From positions 37,579,507-37,643,506 of the forward strand of contig OX457046.1 in the NCBI GenBank assembly GCA_949752735.1: 64,000 nt of DNA, read 5' to 3'. A program made the translations under genes and the position numbers. The stretch comes from Lumbricus terrestris (Eukaryota > Annelida > Clitellata > Crassiclitellata > Lumbricidae). The notes beneath the pieces were generated by a model. That model was not told the DNA's origin, did no database searches, and saw nothing but the letters and a program-made list of their open reading frames with translations. Below are positions 1 to 12,412 of the stretch, in pieces (position 1 is the stretch's first letter; the number at the start of each line of letters is the position of its first letter).

Positions 1-45
1 TACTTCGATGTGCACAATTAATTGCTTTGATTTATGAGAAGCATA

Positions 46-83
<38 letters not shown>

Positions 84-3000
84 GCATAAATATATTGTGT
101 GGAAGAGATCATACTACTATTCACCATGCTTGCCGACAGCTTGAACCTGCAATGCAACCAACCAGAGCACTGAATGCTTCCAAATTCTTTGCCACTCAAC
201 AAGTGTTACATAAGTTTAACCGTATAAAAAGCAGTAATTAATCAAACGTTTGACAATATGTTAAACTTCAAACAATTCTGCCAACACACATCCAGAGAAA
301 CGATCAGCCTACCAAAACCATGTCTCTAGTTTAGATTGGTGCCTGGATGGTCTCTTGTTGGCAAGTAATGCAAATCTTCAATGTATCTCCAGTTATCCTA
401 AAGATTCTGTCATCCATGTAGTACCGTATTTTCGCGAATATAACACGCACACGGGTATAACACGCACCCGAATATAACACGCTACTTTTTGCGATTTGAG
501 TAAAAGTTGAATTGTATAACACGCACCCGACTATAAGACGCATTTTCGTGCCTTCATTCCGCTCTAGTACTCGAACGTGCACGGTAACGTTAATGTTACT
601 CTAGCGTTTTATAATTTATGACTGCATAGAGTCGTAACTGATTCAATTATACACAAATTAAAATCATGTATTTGATAAACAAATCGTTTTGCTAAGATTA
701 ACATTTCAATAAAGTCAATCATATATAATTTTCTATATAAATATAAAAACTTGTAAGTGGAAATTACCGTGTTCCTGGTTCTTTAGCCTACTTGCTGCTC
801 CACAAGGTAAGGTCATCGTCGTTTAAGGATTGTAGCATTAGTGCAATGAATAAGAATGAGTAGTCTTCATAAAAACCGATTAAGTGTATTTTAGCGAATT
901 TCGGTATGCGCTCATTGTAGCATTATTTTTCTATCAATCGAATATAATTGAAGTTATATTGATGCAAAAATTCTTTTAATCAATATCATATCCTTAATTA
1001 ACGATCTTAAACTATCGTTCTATGGGGTAATGACGGGCGTAGGCTACACTTAGCAGCTTAGTACCAGCGTAAGCTGCTCTTATAATGACGGTCTTAACCT
1101 AGGAAATAAAATATAGTATATCAGAGTTTACGTAATTTAGACCAAGATAATATAAGTAGGCACATATATAAGTGGAAGATGTATTTAAAATCTTTAACCT
1201 ACGCGCGTTATTTAACAATGAAAACGGACATTTTCACGCACATGTGACTGATCCAATATGGCCGCTAACGCGATGGGATGGATTTGCTGATAAATTCGCG
1301 ATTTCCTTGTAGAATTAGGTTTAAATGGTGACAGTTTCGACAAATCTGGCCGTTAATAATTGTTTGATATAGCAAATGACGAAAATAAACTATGTTTGTC
1401 CAAAGGAAATCCTGATTTTGACACGAGTTCTCAAAGGGCATTCACCGTAATTGGCATCTGTTGCTAAACGGAAAGCGGGATGACAATATTTGATATCTGG
1501 CAAGCAAGTCCGGAAAATTGAACTTAATTTTTGATGCCGTTGACAATATTTACATTTGTGATATGGAAGAGGCAGCGGAGGACACTGAAAAGGAAGTTTA
1601 CCTGGGCTGTTTAAAAATCGCAAAATTATGCGCTATATAATTAAAAAACCTAATTTTCTTAGCTTCATACCTAGCGAATAGCAAGCGATAATACAAAATA
1701 CTGCCTGCATAAATTTATTTACTGCTTTATTGAAAACAACAGACAATTGCAATTTATTTATAGTAATATTTAACTTTTGTATTTAAGGTCAAATCATAAG
1801 TTGTTAAACTTTAAATTGTAACTTTCTGCGTCTCTGATAGTTCTTTGATAATAATAATAATAAACGAACTGAACTCGGACTTCATGTCCTATCGATTTTG
1901 TTGACGTCCATATCTCTGTATATTGTCAGAAAACAACTTTTACCGTAGTTTTTGACCATGACCTGAAAATAATCTGGCACAAAATTTGACTATGTAAAAA
2001 ATAATTTGTATAATACGCCCCCGAGTATACCACGCGGGTAGGGTGCGTGGTTTGTAAAACTTTGTATAACCCGCGTGTTATATTCGCGAAAATACGGTAC
2101 AAGGGCACCGTTTAAAAATCGCACCAACTACTGCAGAACAACTAAATAGTCCCAACAGTTGAACTAAATTTCAGGTCAAGCCTCACTATTATGTTCCATA
2201 AGAATTCAAACTATGCCAAAAATACGTTGGTAGCCTTGCTTTCAATCTTACCATCACCGGATCTTGATAAAGTCACAGTTGTTCAGCATCATTGATTGCT
2301 GCTCACTCACACTCTGGATAGCAACACTTAATTAATGCCTCTTAATGATGGTCTGTTAATGAGTGGCCTGCAGAAAGAGCTTCTTCTTTTGTTCTCTTTA
2401 TTTTTCCAGCAGTTGAGAACAATCAATTCGAGTGTCTTGTTGACAGGTCCACATCATTTCCAAAGAATTTTCTTGAAAATGCAGCACTTAAATGAATAAT
2501 TCTGATTGCACTACACTGAGGTTTAATAAACATACTACATGAAAACGAAATTATATAAAGACTTAATACAACCTTAAATCATAAATATCAGCGTGTGAGG
2601 CTATAAATAAACAGATGTGGTTAAATAACAAACCTTTGCGTCGCTGGCGTGGAGTTGTGATGGAACAAAAAGATCCCAGAAAAGTCAAAACCAACGGACA
2701 TTTGTTTTCTTTTCTTTTTTTGAATTTAAAACAATCGGCACATATTATTTCAGTCAAGAGAAACTCTAAACAATAGAATCTGAAAAACAAATTCTTTCAC
2801 CACAGAATTTTCCGAATTTCTCCTCACAAGGTTTTGCCATCAAACAGGTTATAAACAGCAAAAATTGTACATTTTATGGTGAATACATTGCTATTGAAAA
2901 TTTGTCAGGAATCAAATAGTTTTTCTCTACAAGATGACAAAAACAACAAATGATCAGATTTTGAATAAAGAGATTGCAGATTCATGCATTCCTTGATCAA

Positions 3001-3576
3001 ATCTTTATAAATCTTCAGGTACAAATAGCAAGAAATAATTTGTAAGATCTCACAGAATGCCTAAAACGTCAAATTTTGAAATGGAAATATTTCAAGATGA
3101 TAATCATTAAACTTGACAACATCGTTTCCGACTAAAAATTCTATCGACTTTAAACTTAAACAACAAGCAAAATCTACAATTCTCTACTTTACAAACATCG
3201 AAAAAAGAGAACACATGGGTCATAAATGAAACTAAATAAAACTCATTTAAACCAGAGTGAATTTTCAAACGTTCCCTAGTAATTTTCCAAACAAAATTTT
3301 CATCAGAACATTAAAAATCGTTTAGCCGGTCCCAAGTGACTTCAGTTTTTTTGCTAGATCCTGCAATAATTCCTCTCAACCACTCCGCAAAACACGTTCA
3401 CAAATCATTTCAAAGAAGCAGAGAGCGCGGCCAAATAATTTCCGCCAATAATCCACGAATTTTTGTGCCGACTGTCAGAGAAAAGCGGTCAAAATTTGGC
3501 ATCGTTTTTTTTGCGGCGTCCCTCCGCCCGGTCAGCCGCGCGCCAAATAGAAACGGGGGCGAATTTCCAACCCAAT
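1..3576. other. Downstream flank of the SYNCRIP gene
   Basis: No coding exon is recognisable here. The stretch starts with a short (AATC)n run at about 50-80 and holds the inverted-repeat element at 424-2097. The interval 2100-3576 is AT-rich unique-looking sequence that probably includes the 3' UTR of the minus-strand gene ending at 3577. A minus-strand AATAAA lies near 2398-2403, but whether it is the used polyadenylation signal cannot be told from sequence. Confidence 0.5.
422..2099. mobile_element. DNA transposon-like element with terminal inverted repeats (pogo/Tc1-like ends)
   Basis: The left end (424 onward, CCGTATTTTCGCGAATATAA) and the right end (to 2097) are inverted copies of each other, and both are bounded by TA at 422-423 and 2098-2099. 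Subterminal units of the form TATAACACGCACCCG recur near both ends (about 450-540 and 2005-2075). No transposase reading frame is visible in the 1.67 kb interior, so the copy looks non-autonomous. TA flanks and repeated subterminal motifs fit the Tc1/mariner/pogo superfamily; the exact family is inference. Confidence 0.65.
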
Positions 3577-6500
3577 TTAACCCCACTCCTGCCCGTCGAG
3601 GGTAGAATACGAGTCCTGATACCACTCAGCGTCGCTGTAGCCTGCCATCTGACTGAGGGGCTGCTGGGCGATCGGCTGCGCCCCCCACGCATCCTGGGTA
3701 TGCGGCTTCTTCGTCTCCGCCACGCTGAAGTCGGTCGCAGCCTTCCTCTTAATGCCCCGGGGTGCCATCGTTCCTCGACCACCAGCCGCTTCCATTCCAC
3801 GCCCGTAAGAGGCACGCATCGACCCTCTGAGACCACGTGAACCCCTCCCGGAACCCAGGCCTGGAACTCCACGGGGCGATCGTAGGCCTAGACCGCGACC
3901 CTGTAGTAAACAAAGAGAACAGTGAATACAATGGAAACTCGTTCTATGAGTGCTGTACAAAGAAAAGGAAAATGAGTAACCATGGATACGAAGTGTTAAA
4001 GACTTAAATTTCCTGCCACATAAATAACTAATCACAATGTCATAATTTTCAAATAAAATTTGCTATATTATTAACACCCTAAAAGAGTTTTAAAATCTTA
4101 AAACTGTCCTATTTAGCTATGGTTATGTCATGCTCATTTCTGAGTAAGGGTATAAACTTGCCTTAATAATAATAATAATTAGTAATCTTGAGTATTAGTA
4201 ATAGTAACGACAATATAATACTACGAGCACAACTAACTAATCAAACTGCAATGAATCACTCAAGTCCATCTATTTAGTTGTGGCTGACCTGGGATCGCTT
4301 CCGAGTAGATTTCTTAAAGAGGCACTGTATATAAGTCTAGGATGAACAAAATGACCGTTATGGACATTTTCGATTCGTGTACAACACCATTTTCATCTGC
4401 GTGACTGCAGCGTGAGCTTAGATATGCTGTAAAATCTCATCTACTCATTGGCAAACTGCATTTCTCGTTCCCAAGAGTTTCTGCACCGAGAGCACCTCTG
4501 AAAAACCCATACTGCAAGAGGCGCTTTATAAATCTCCAGATACAATACGATACATAACAATCTCATTATTATTATTTGACATTGTCAAATAACATTTCAA
4601 AATCTCTGACAAAGCACTTATTTTGTTAAAACACTAAAATCCATCAATTGCTAGCATCAAATAAACTCACTGACCCCCAGTCCAGACAGACCAAGACCAC
4701 GACCCCGTGCCCGTGGCATGGAAGGGACAACAGGAGCCGGATAACTGGCAACTGGCAAGTAGTAGTCGTAGTCCTCATAGCCACCGTAATCTTCGTAGCC
4801 GGTGTAACCGTAATAATCGTAATCCTCTGCGTAGGCATCGTAGTACGGGTCGTAGGCGCCGTAATAGTCCAAGTCGTATGCAACAGCTGGAGAAAGAAAT
4901 AAAGAATCCACAAAATCTTGACTATGATAAGTAAAACGCGTAAAGGCATAACTAAATAGATAATTAAATAAAAGTGAATAGCTAAATAGACAGTACTTAG
5001 ATACCTAGATAAAAGTGAATAGCTAAATAGACAGTACTTAGATACCTAGATAAAAGTGAATAGCTAAATAGACAGTACTTAGATACCTAGATAAAAGTGA
5101 ATAGCTAAATAGACAGTACTTAGATACCTAGATAAAAGTGAATAGCTAAATAGACAGTACTTAGATACCTAGATAAAAGTGAATAGCTAAATAGACAGTA
5201 CTTAGATACCTAGATAAAAGTGAATAACTAAATAGACAGTACTTAGATACCTATAAAAAAGTGAATAACTAAATAGACAGTACTTAGATACCTATAAAAA
5301 AGTGAATAACTAAATAGACACTACATAATTAAATAAAAGTGAATAGCTCTAAGCAAGTAGTAAATTACTAAATAAACAGTGAATTACTAATAAAGCAGCA
5401 AACAAGTAAACAAACATTGAATTGCTAAATAAACAGAGCATTTACTAAACAAACAATGAACCATTAAATAAACAATGAATTACTAAAAAAAGTGATACCA
5501 AAAAAGTGAATCATTAAGCAAACAGTAATTTACTACAAACAATGAAATTTTACTAAATATACAGCTATGCACAGTGCATAACTAAATCCTGGGAGCACTT
5601 CTGAAAAGCTTTAGCTGAGATAAGTGCCTCACAAATTGCCACATACAATGCCAAAAATACAATATATTTATAATCAAACAAGGTGCCAGAAATGTAAAAA
5701 CTCACGGGCTCTAAAAGCTGCGTGGGACGCCATCGAAGGTCTTGGAATGCGTATACGAGATGAGCCTGGTCCCAGACGACTTGGTGCCATGCCAATGCCA
5801 CCACCAAAGTACGGATCAGGCCTATGAACCAAAGAAAACAACAAAGATGAATAAGCCCAGTGCATCAAATAATTTACACAAATTAATATAATTTATATAC
5901 AGATATCTATCTACATGTATAGGCCTACCTATGACAAAATTAATCAATTTAACAAAGTGAATTAATAATACAAAAATAACCATAAATCATTAAGAGAAGA
6001 AGTTAATTTGTTAAATTGATTACTGATGAAGGTAAAAAGAAGCCTATGCCTACCGGCCAAGCATCATCATGTGCTGAATCTTTCGCTTCTCCTTTGTCTT
6101 CGCATCAATTGGTGGCTTTGCCAATGTTATCAGCAGCTCAGAATCACTGATTTTCTACAATGTCAAAAAAAAAACACCTATTCTTCTTTCCAACACGAAT
6201 TTCAAATTTCTAGTGAACTTCCTAAAGTTCCATCTTTCAACCTGCATAACTAATTATCGTCTTTAAACCACGTATATTCAACGAAAAGAAATCTCTACAA
6301 CACCGCCTTGTGGAAACAATTTCAAGGTATTTCAAAGCTGATCAACACAACATTGTCATTTCTTATGGCTCCTATTATGTAAGCTGTCAAGTTCCTATTA
6401 CGTAAGTTGTCTTATGGTTCCTTTGACGTAAACGATCTTACGGTTTAAATTATTAAGTTGTCTTACGGTTCCTATTACACAAGCTGTCTTACGGTTCCTA

Positions 6501-9500
6501 TTACGTAAACAGTCTTACGGTTCCAATTACGCAAGCAGTCTTACAGTTCCCATTACGCAAGCAGTCTTACAGTTCCCATTACGCAAGCAGTCTTACGGTT
6601 CCTATTACGTAAGCAGTCTTACAGTTCCATTGAGTTCCTCGAGCGCTCTGACCGCGTCTTCTCGTTCGTAGAAGTGAATGAAACCGTAGTCTCGCACTTT
6701 CTTCACCTTCTCCAGTTTTCCAAACGTTTCGAACTTCTCCCTCAGCTGCTCCTCCGTCACATCCGTCTTTAGGTTCCGAACGTAAAGAACTTTCACCTGA
6801 AATTGTCACAAACGCAAAAGATGAACATTTTGTGCACTGGGAGTGCCTCTGATTAGGCTACTGTGAGAGGCGGCTTTATAAATCCAAAAATAGTATAGTA
6901 TAGTATTTTTATTTACAAGCCAGAACTGTCTGAAGGCCAAATTCTATTTCTTCCTTTACGCAATGCCTTAAAACTCACTATTTCTTGTGATCTATAATGT
7001 CATTATTCTTTTTATTAAAAGAATCTGCACCGCACCTCTTCAAGGGAACTACTCAGAGGCGTTAACAACCCCAGCACGGCCATATAAAACTGTCTTAAGA
7101 TGAGTGAGGAATACATGAGGAGTTCTAGAAACGGAACGGGGATACATTTGAGTTCGAAGGTTTTATCACCGAGAAGGCACGGTTCTGTATAGTGGAGTTA
7201 CGAGCAAAAGGGCTGAGAGCAGACTTTAGAAAAAAATAATGATAATAATAACAATGCCAATAATGTTAATAATATTTAAAATAATAATAACAACAATAAT
7301 AATAATGCTAATAATACTACTAATTATAACAACAATCACCATCACCGTCATCATCACAATCATCATCATCATCAAACAGATATCAACAAATATAAGTAGA
7401 AAAAGAAGTGGGGTATGGTGGGGTTGAATAGGACAGAGTTGACAATGGCACAGCAGGTAACCCCACTCAACGCCCTCAGCTGACCTTTGACATAGTTTCC
7501 TCGTCCGGTTCGGCGAGTGGGTCGGCCCAGTCGACGATGATGTCGCAGTTGAAGACTTTTATGCGACCTCCACCAAGTCGCTTCTTGGCGGCCGACGCCG
7601 ACTTGTGACAGTCGTAGTCGAGGAACGCGAATCCGCGGTTCTTCTTCTTCGGGTCGTCAGGAACGGCGTAGATGATGACGTCCGTCAAACCCTCTGCGCC
7701 AAAGAACAACAACAAGCGTTAATTTATGTAGCACCGACTCCAGTGAATCTCCCGAAATGATGCTGGGCTGATAAAGGGTCGAAAACAATGGTAACAAGTC
7801 GAGTCTTTAAGAAACGTATTTCATTCATTCATTAAGTGAATTTGTATAGCGCCTTTTAAAGGGGACTACTCAGAGGCGCTCCCACCCTCGGCACGGCCAG
7901 ATAAAACTGGAGATGAGAGAGAGGAATGCCTGTGAAGGACTCTTTTTAGAAAGGGAGCGAAGAATCAAGTGGAGACATTCCAGGTTGTGGAGTGACGTTG
8001 CCCTACTTGTGCAAATCAACGATGGAAATATCATCGTTACTTTATCGAGTGCACATAACAATCGCGAGAGATGGAGAAAATTAGTTGGACAAAGCATGTT
8101 ACGAACGAGGAAGTGCTGACGACGGTAGAAGAGAAAATACCTCTGCTAGATGCAATAAAGACAAGACAAAAGAATTGGGTAGGACATTTGCTGCGAGGAA
8201 ACTCACTGCAGAAAGAAATAACTGAAGGAAGATTGGAGGGGAAAGGTGCAGAGGAAGACCTAGACAAAAACTGCTGGATGGGATGATGGAGAAGGGTTAC
8301 AGAGAACTTAAGGACATGGCACAACAGCGTGAAAGATGGAGACATTGGACGTTTGGACCTGTCACTTGGCAAAGAACCTAAAGAAGAAGATAATGATCAC
8401 ACGGGATTTTAAAAAACTAGTTTAAAATAATTAATTAAAATTTGAATTTTAAAAAATTAGCGGCAGCATTTTCTGGGATGGCTATTCTTCAGTGATGTAC
8501 AACAGAGCAGCGAACATAATTATTGAGATAAAAATAATTATTATTTTATTATATTTATCATCAATTAGAAACAATGTTGTGCTAATTTCGGATGGATCCA
8601 TAAAAAATAACATTCAAATGTTCTGCTTAAATAACAAGCATCATCAACACTAGAATCAAAAGAGAAGGTTGGTACCCGCACTCCCACGGGACACGTATTT
8701 CATAAGTAACCTCTAAATGACCCGTACAAGTTTCATCAAATGTTTATGGACATGCCAGGAAGAATTCAAGTCTTTGAGCACTGATGCAACTTACGGACCA
8801 TGCAAAAGAAACTCAAAAACCATGAAACTGCAATCGATTTCGTAAAAATTTACCGAAGCAAATCCAAGGGAAAAAATTGGACCTGTAATTTTGGAAAACT
8901 CCTGGATTATTTCTTCCTTGCTTCGGCTCTTTGGAATGTTCCCGACAAACAGTCGGCAGTTTGGAGTCGAAATGTTCACCTTTAGATGCTTGCTACCTTT
9001 TATGGCATAACCGTCAAACTACAATTAACAAACACAATAGTTACTGCAAAGAAGTTAGGGCCGGAAAAACCTAATAAGAAATTTGAAGCTAGCAACAAAA
9101 AAGCTTAAATTCAAATTAAGATTTGCCTATGCTTAATTTTTTAGAGAAAGTTCAATCTAGGTTTCAATTCTAAAGGTTCAAATTAAGTTTAACGTGTGTC
9201 CAAATTCTAAATTTTAAAGTTTTTCAGATTAGTTTAACCTAAGTTTATATTGTAAAGTTCAAATCAAGTATAACCTAAATTTAAATTAGATTTCAAATTA
9301 AGCGCAACATAAACACGTCTCTAGATTCTCAAATTTAAAGTTAAACTTCACAGGTAAACATTAAAAGCCAGCGATAAAGAAATTTCAGTCTCTCACAAAG
9401 TTATCTTTATATCAATGTACTATCCCTTCTTTTCATGTCTCAATCAAAGTGCAGTCAAGGGCAGCCTCCAGTCATAGGTGCAATCACGTCCTAAAAGTTG

Positions 9501-11361
9501 GGGGGGACCATAATGAATCACGTCCAAAAAGTTGGAAGGGACCATAATAATAAAGTTAGGAGACCACTCAAAAGTTGGGGGGGACGCATCCCGTGGGTCC
9601 AATAGGGTGGTTGCGCCTATGCCTCCAGTCAACTCCGCTATGTAATGACCACACCAACCATTCACTGTCCATGAAAGAATGATAAGTTGAGGGAGAGGAC
9701 TGGCCACCTGCCCTCATAAGCCGATGCTTAGAAAGTGAACCCACAAACTCTGCCAATGGTTGCATTCTGCCAGTGCCAGTCACAAGTCTGGATAAAGGAG
9801 GAAGGCGACACCAATCATCTTTGAATTGGCAGTCGCTAAACAATAGCAAGCAGCGAAGTCACTAAGACTTCCTATCAGGACCCGCATAAGGGACCCTGTT
9901 TTCTTTGTTATCTTCTAACTGCAACGTATAAATTACGAAAAGCATCCAAAAAACATGCCACCTGTTTGACAGCATCCTCTGCCGCTCGTTTCTCCGTGAA
10001 CGTGACGAAGCAGAAACCTCGGCTTTGACCGGTCAGAGGATCCATCATGAGACGCAGATCCCAGATCGTGCCGCACTTCTCGAACAGTGGGATCAGCTCG
10101 TCTTCAAAGACCTCGCGCGGAATTTTGCCGCAGTAGATCTGGAACAACAGAGCAAGTACAGTAAAAACGTAAAGCAAGTACCGTAATACGTAAAGCAAGT
10201 ACCGTAATAGGTAAAGCAAGTACCGTAATAGGTAAAGCAACAGAAAACAGCCATATATTGTTATGATCTACAATGCATCAATCAGTCAGTCAGTAAGTCG
10301 ATCAGCCAATAAATCAATCAGCCAGTCAATCAATCAATGAGTCAAGCATTAAATCAAACAATAAGTCACTCAATCAGTGAGTCAGTGAGTCAGACAGTCA
10401 GTCAGCCAGTCAGTCAGTCAGTCAATCAATCAATCAGTTAATCACACAATCAATCAGTCAATCAAATGATCGGAATCTATATAGCACTCTTCAAGATCCA
10501 TATTTGGAGGGGCTCCCAACCCAGGCGAAGTGGGATACCAGTCTTAATCAGCAAAGATATGCTGCAGGAAGGGAAACCAGTGCAACACCTCCCACCCACA
10601 TATAATTTTATCCAATGCAGTAAAGTAATAAAAAATTTCATAGGTGGAATTGAGTATCTGAGATCAACATAAATCCCTGAACTAAGGAATTATCCTAAAA
10701 ATACGCAGCACAATACTACATTAACTTCGTTATCATATATGAAAATATGCATCATATGAAAATGTATTATAATATATATTTTAATATAATATGAAATGCG
10801 ACAATGATTTTCACCTCGCAGCCCGAACCGGGTTGTGGGCCGGCCCAGTCAGTTGGGGGTCCATACTTCCTCTGCCCAGCCGTTATTTCGTGCGGATAAT
10901 GAGTCCTGTCCAAGATTTCCTTTAAACGAAGAAATGGGAAATGCAATAATTTTATTAAACAGCATTTACAACATTTTCATTTTCTAAAGATAACTACACA
11001 GGATTTTCCAGTTTGTGTTCAAGTGCCTTCGCAAAAAGCACTCAAAATGTACACAGGCGTTTTATTCTGCAAATGATTCCCTACCGAATTGGTTTATAAG
11101 TACATTTAATTCACATCGCAGTCAGGCTACAGAGTGTAGGACGTGATCAGGGCAGATCAATAAGGCTTAAATATTAACGCCTTTACACCACCAACACATA
11201 AATAGAAGAGAGCAAATAAGCAGCAGGCGTTCTATATCGTCATGAGTAACTATCGAATATACAGATTCTGATTCAAACTTGTCGGTTCAATAAAAATCTC
11301 ACATATATATACCTTCATCTTGTCTGTAGTGGGTACAGCTTTCGTGGTCTCAGCCATTTTT
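3577..11361 (-). CDS. SYNCRIP: SYNCRIP / hnRNP R-type RNA-binding protein, three RRMs plus Tyr/RGG-rich tail
   Basis: Ten coding exons read right to left: 11357-11313, 10919-10815, 10138-9962, 9018-8883, 7693-7485, 6796-6623, 6154-6054, 5821-5706, 4886-4675, 3900-3577 (stop TAA 3579-3577). Phases join exactly to give 532 residues. RRM1 is about 51-127 (RNP1 RGFCFVTF, 90-97), RRM2 about 131-212 (RGFAFLDY, 174-181), RRM3 about 227-300 (RDYGFIHF, 259-266). A Tyr/Asp-rich stretch (about 356-395) is followed by RGG/GRG repeats, a basic KRK signal and the family tail WGAQPIAQQPL. The GQRKYGPP motif before RRM1 is also family-typical. Orthologues bind mRNA in nucleus and cytoplasm and act in splicing, transport and translation. 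Human SYNCRIP and HNRNPR are co-orthologous, so the symbol denotes the pair. The N-terminal acidic NURR domain is absent from this model. Confidence 0.93.
4965..5335. repeat. 41-bp minisatellite in a SYNCRIP intron
   Basis: About eight to nine tandem copies of a 41-bp unit containing AAAAGTGAATAGCTAAATAG and TTAGATACCTAG lie in the intron between exons 5821-5706 and 4886-4675. Early copies (from 4970) are nearly identical; the last ones (5225-5330) carry AATAACT and CTATAAAAAA variants. The flank to about 5560 is a looser degenerate version. Confidence 0.9.
6357..6626. repeat. 26-bp minisatellite containing copies of a SYNCRIP 5' splice site
   Basis: A 26-bp unit repeats with exact spacing: the plus-strand word GTCTTAC occurs at 6460, 6486, 6512, 6538, 6564, 6590 and 6616, with decayed copies back to about 6360. 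On the gene strand each unit reads GGAAC(C/T)GTAAGACTG. The copy at 6616-6628 contains the donor that ends exon 6796-6623, so the array is a tandem amplification of the exon-end/donor region into the intron. Confidence 0.9.
7030..7225 (-). mobile_element. LINE 3' end, family A (hairpin tail)
   Basis: On the minus strand this matches the fragment at 57460-57730, including the TCATCTTAAGACAGTTTT segment and the GCCTCTGAGTAG...CTTGAAGAGG tail. It lies in a SYNCRIP intron and is truncated. An (AAT/ATC)n simple repeat follows at 7220-7380. Confidence 0.6.
7826..7990 (-). mobile_element. LINE 3' end, family A (hairpin tail)
   Basis: Plus strand reads CATTCATTCATT, then a TATAGCGCC/AGAGGCGCT hairpin and the body of family A, so the copy is in minus orientation with its ATTC-type 3' tail at 7826-7840. 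It sits in a SYNCRIP intron. Confidence 0.65.
8071..8390 (+). pseudogene. Non-LTR retrotransposon C-terminal fragment (degraded)
   Basis: The plus strand encodes WTKHVTNEEVL, then TRQKNWVGHLLR and EGRLEGK; after a frameshift it continues in another frame as GRPRQKLLDGMMEKGY. These are the conserved C-terminal words of reverse-transcriptase ORFs of RTE/CR1-like LINEs. A GAAGAAGA tail ends it near 8388. The frameshift and lack of the catalytic domain mark a dead 5'-truncated copy. Confidence 0.7.
9473..9621. mobile_element. hAT-type MITE with 8-bp target duplication
   Basis: Ends CATAGGTGCAATCAC and GTGGTTGCGCCTATG are inverted copies. The 8 bp CCTCCAGT occurs immediately outside both ends (9465-9472 and 9622-9629). 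An 8-bp duplication with CA...TG ends is diagnostic of hAT elements. Only 149 bp, no coding capacity; located in the SYNCRIP intron between exons 10138-9962 and 9018-8883. Confidence 0.8.
10165..10470. repeat. Short tandem repeats: 20-mer and (AATC/AGTC)n
   Basis: A 20-bp unit (AAGCAAGTACCGTAATAGGT) repeats about four times at 10165-10240. It is followed by a degenerate AATC/AGTC tetranucleotide run to about 10470. Intronic. Confidence 0.75.
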
Positions 11362-11389
11362 CTGTAGAACAGAAACAACCAATAAAATG

Positions 11390-11525
11390 CATTCAATAAG
11401 ACATAAATAAATTGCATTTAATAAGACATCAATAAATTGCATTTAATAAGACATCAATAAAATGCATTTAATAAGACATCAATAAAATGCATTTAATAAG
11501 CCATTAAAACCCATTTAATAAGTCA
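11390..11525. repeat. 25-bp tandem repeat next to the SYNCRIP start exon
   Basis: About five copies of a 25-bp unit containing AAATTGCATTTAATAAGACA lie just upstream of the exon carrying the SYNCRIP start codon. Confidence 0.75.
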
Positions 11526-11707
11526 ATAAAATCTACTTAATTAACTTCTAATCAACTGATCAAAAACGAAATATTATCATTGTGCGCAGCTCACATTTTA
11601 AGAAAATCAATAAACTTAAAAAATCACTTTGAACACTGTAGCGTTACCCAAAACATAAATTTTTAATGTAACATTTGATTGAAGATTTTCAACAATATTT
11701 AATAAAA

Positions 11708-12412
11708 CGAAGTGACTAGGGGACCGCCAGGCGGCTGTCGTATTTCAATTACTAGGGGACCGCCAGTCACATGTAACCTGTCACATGACCCGAGTCACGA
11801 GTCTTCATTCTTGAATAATGGCGGCAGTTATCGATTGCTTGTTTTATGTCGGACAAAAGTTTTCTTGTTTTTTCTTGTTTTAAGGACAGAGTAAGTAACC
11901 AATCTTCAGATACATGATAGGGTTAGGGTTAGGGATAGGGTAGGGTTAGTTACAAGAACTTTTTCTTGAAAAATCGAACTTCAAAATTGGGTTATATTCT
12001 ATAATGACTCGGTAGCAAGTAACTTTTTTTTATAAATTCGATGAAAAATATTTCCTTACGAAATTGAAGCGGGATTTATCGTGTGAGGGTCGGTTAGGGC
12101 TCAGGTTAGGCGTCGTGAGGGTCGGTTAGGGTTAGTTTTAGGGTTAGTGCAGTCATTCTGAAGCTGGATTGATGAACAATAATTTTCAATGAAAAATGGA
12201 TGAAAATATTTGCTGACGAAATAGAAGCGGGATTTATCGAACAAATTCTTGCCTAAAGAGAAGCTGGATCGATTAAAAGGATTTTCGGCAAACTAGAAGT
12301 TGGATTTATTAAAGATAACAACGCTTTCGGGTCATGTGACAGGTTACACGTGACTGGCGGTCCCCTAGTAATTGAAATACGACAGCCGCCTGGCGGTCCC
12401 CTAGTCACAGCC
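11708..12412. mobile_element. 705-bp inverted-repeat element with long compound ends and possible 9-bp target duplication
   Basis: Roughly 80 bp at the left (11712-11795) recurs as the reverse complement at the right (12325-12408). Each end contains the direct-repeat word CTAGGGGACCGCCAG twice. TTAATAAAA lies at 11699-11707 and 12413-12421, which would be a 9-bp target duplication. The interior carries G-rich GGTTAGGG words and two related AAGCGGGATTTATCG segments (about 12065 and 12225). There is no transposase frame. The superfamily is uncertain. Confidence 0.75.

Noticed and set aside
3336..3872. Several overlapping open frames on both strands around the last SYNCRIP exon.
   Set aside because: They are shadows of the GC-rich RGG-coding exon 3900-3577; only the minus-strand frame ending WGAQPIAQQPL... 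is supported by homology.
8520..8800. Possible SYNCRIP exon or regulatory element between exons 9018-8883 and 7693-7485.
   Set aside because: The flanking exons join in phase with a family-perfect sequence, so no exon is missing here, and nothing else is recognisable.
11915..12155. Telomere-like TTAGGG words suggesting an interstitial telomeric repeat.
   Set aside because: The words are irregular, interrupted and lie wholly inside the 705-bp inverted-repeat element.
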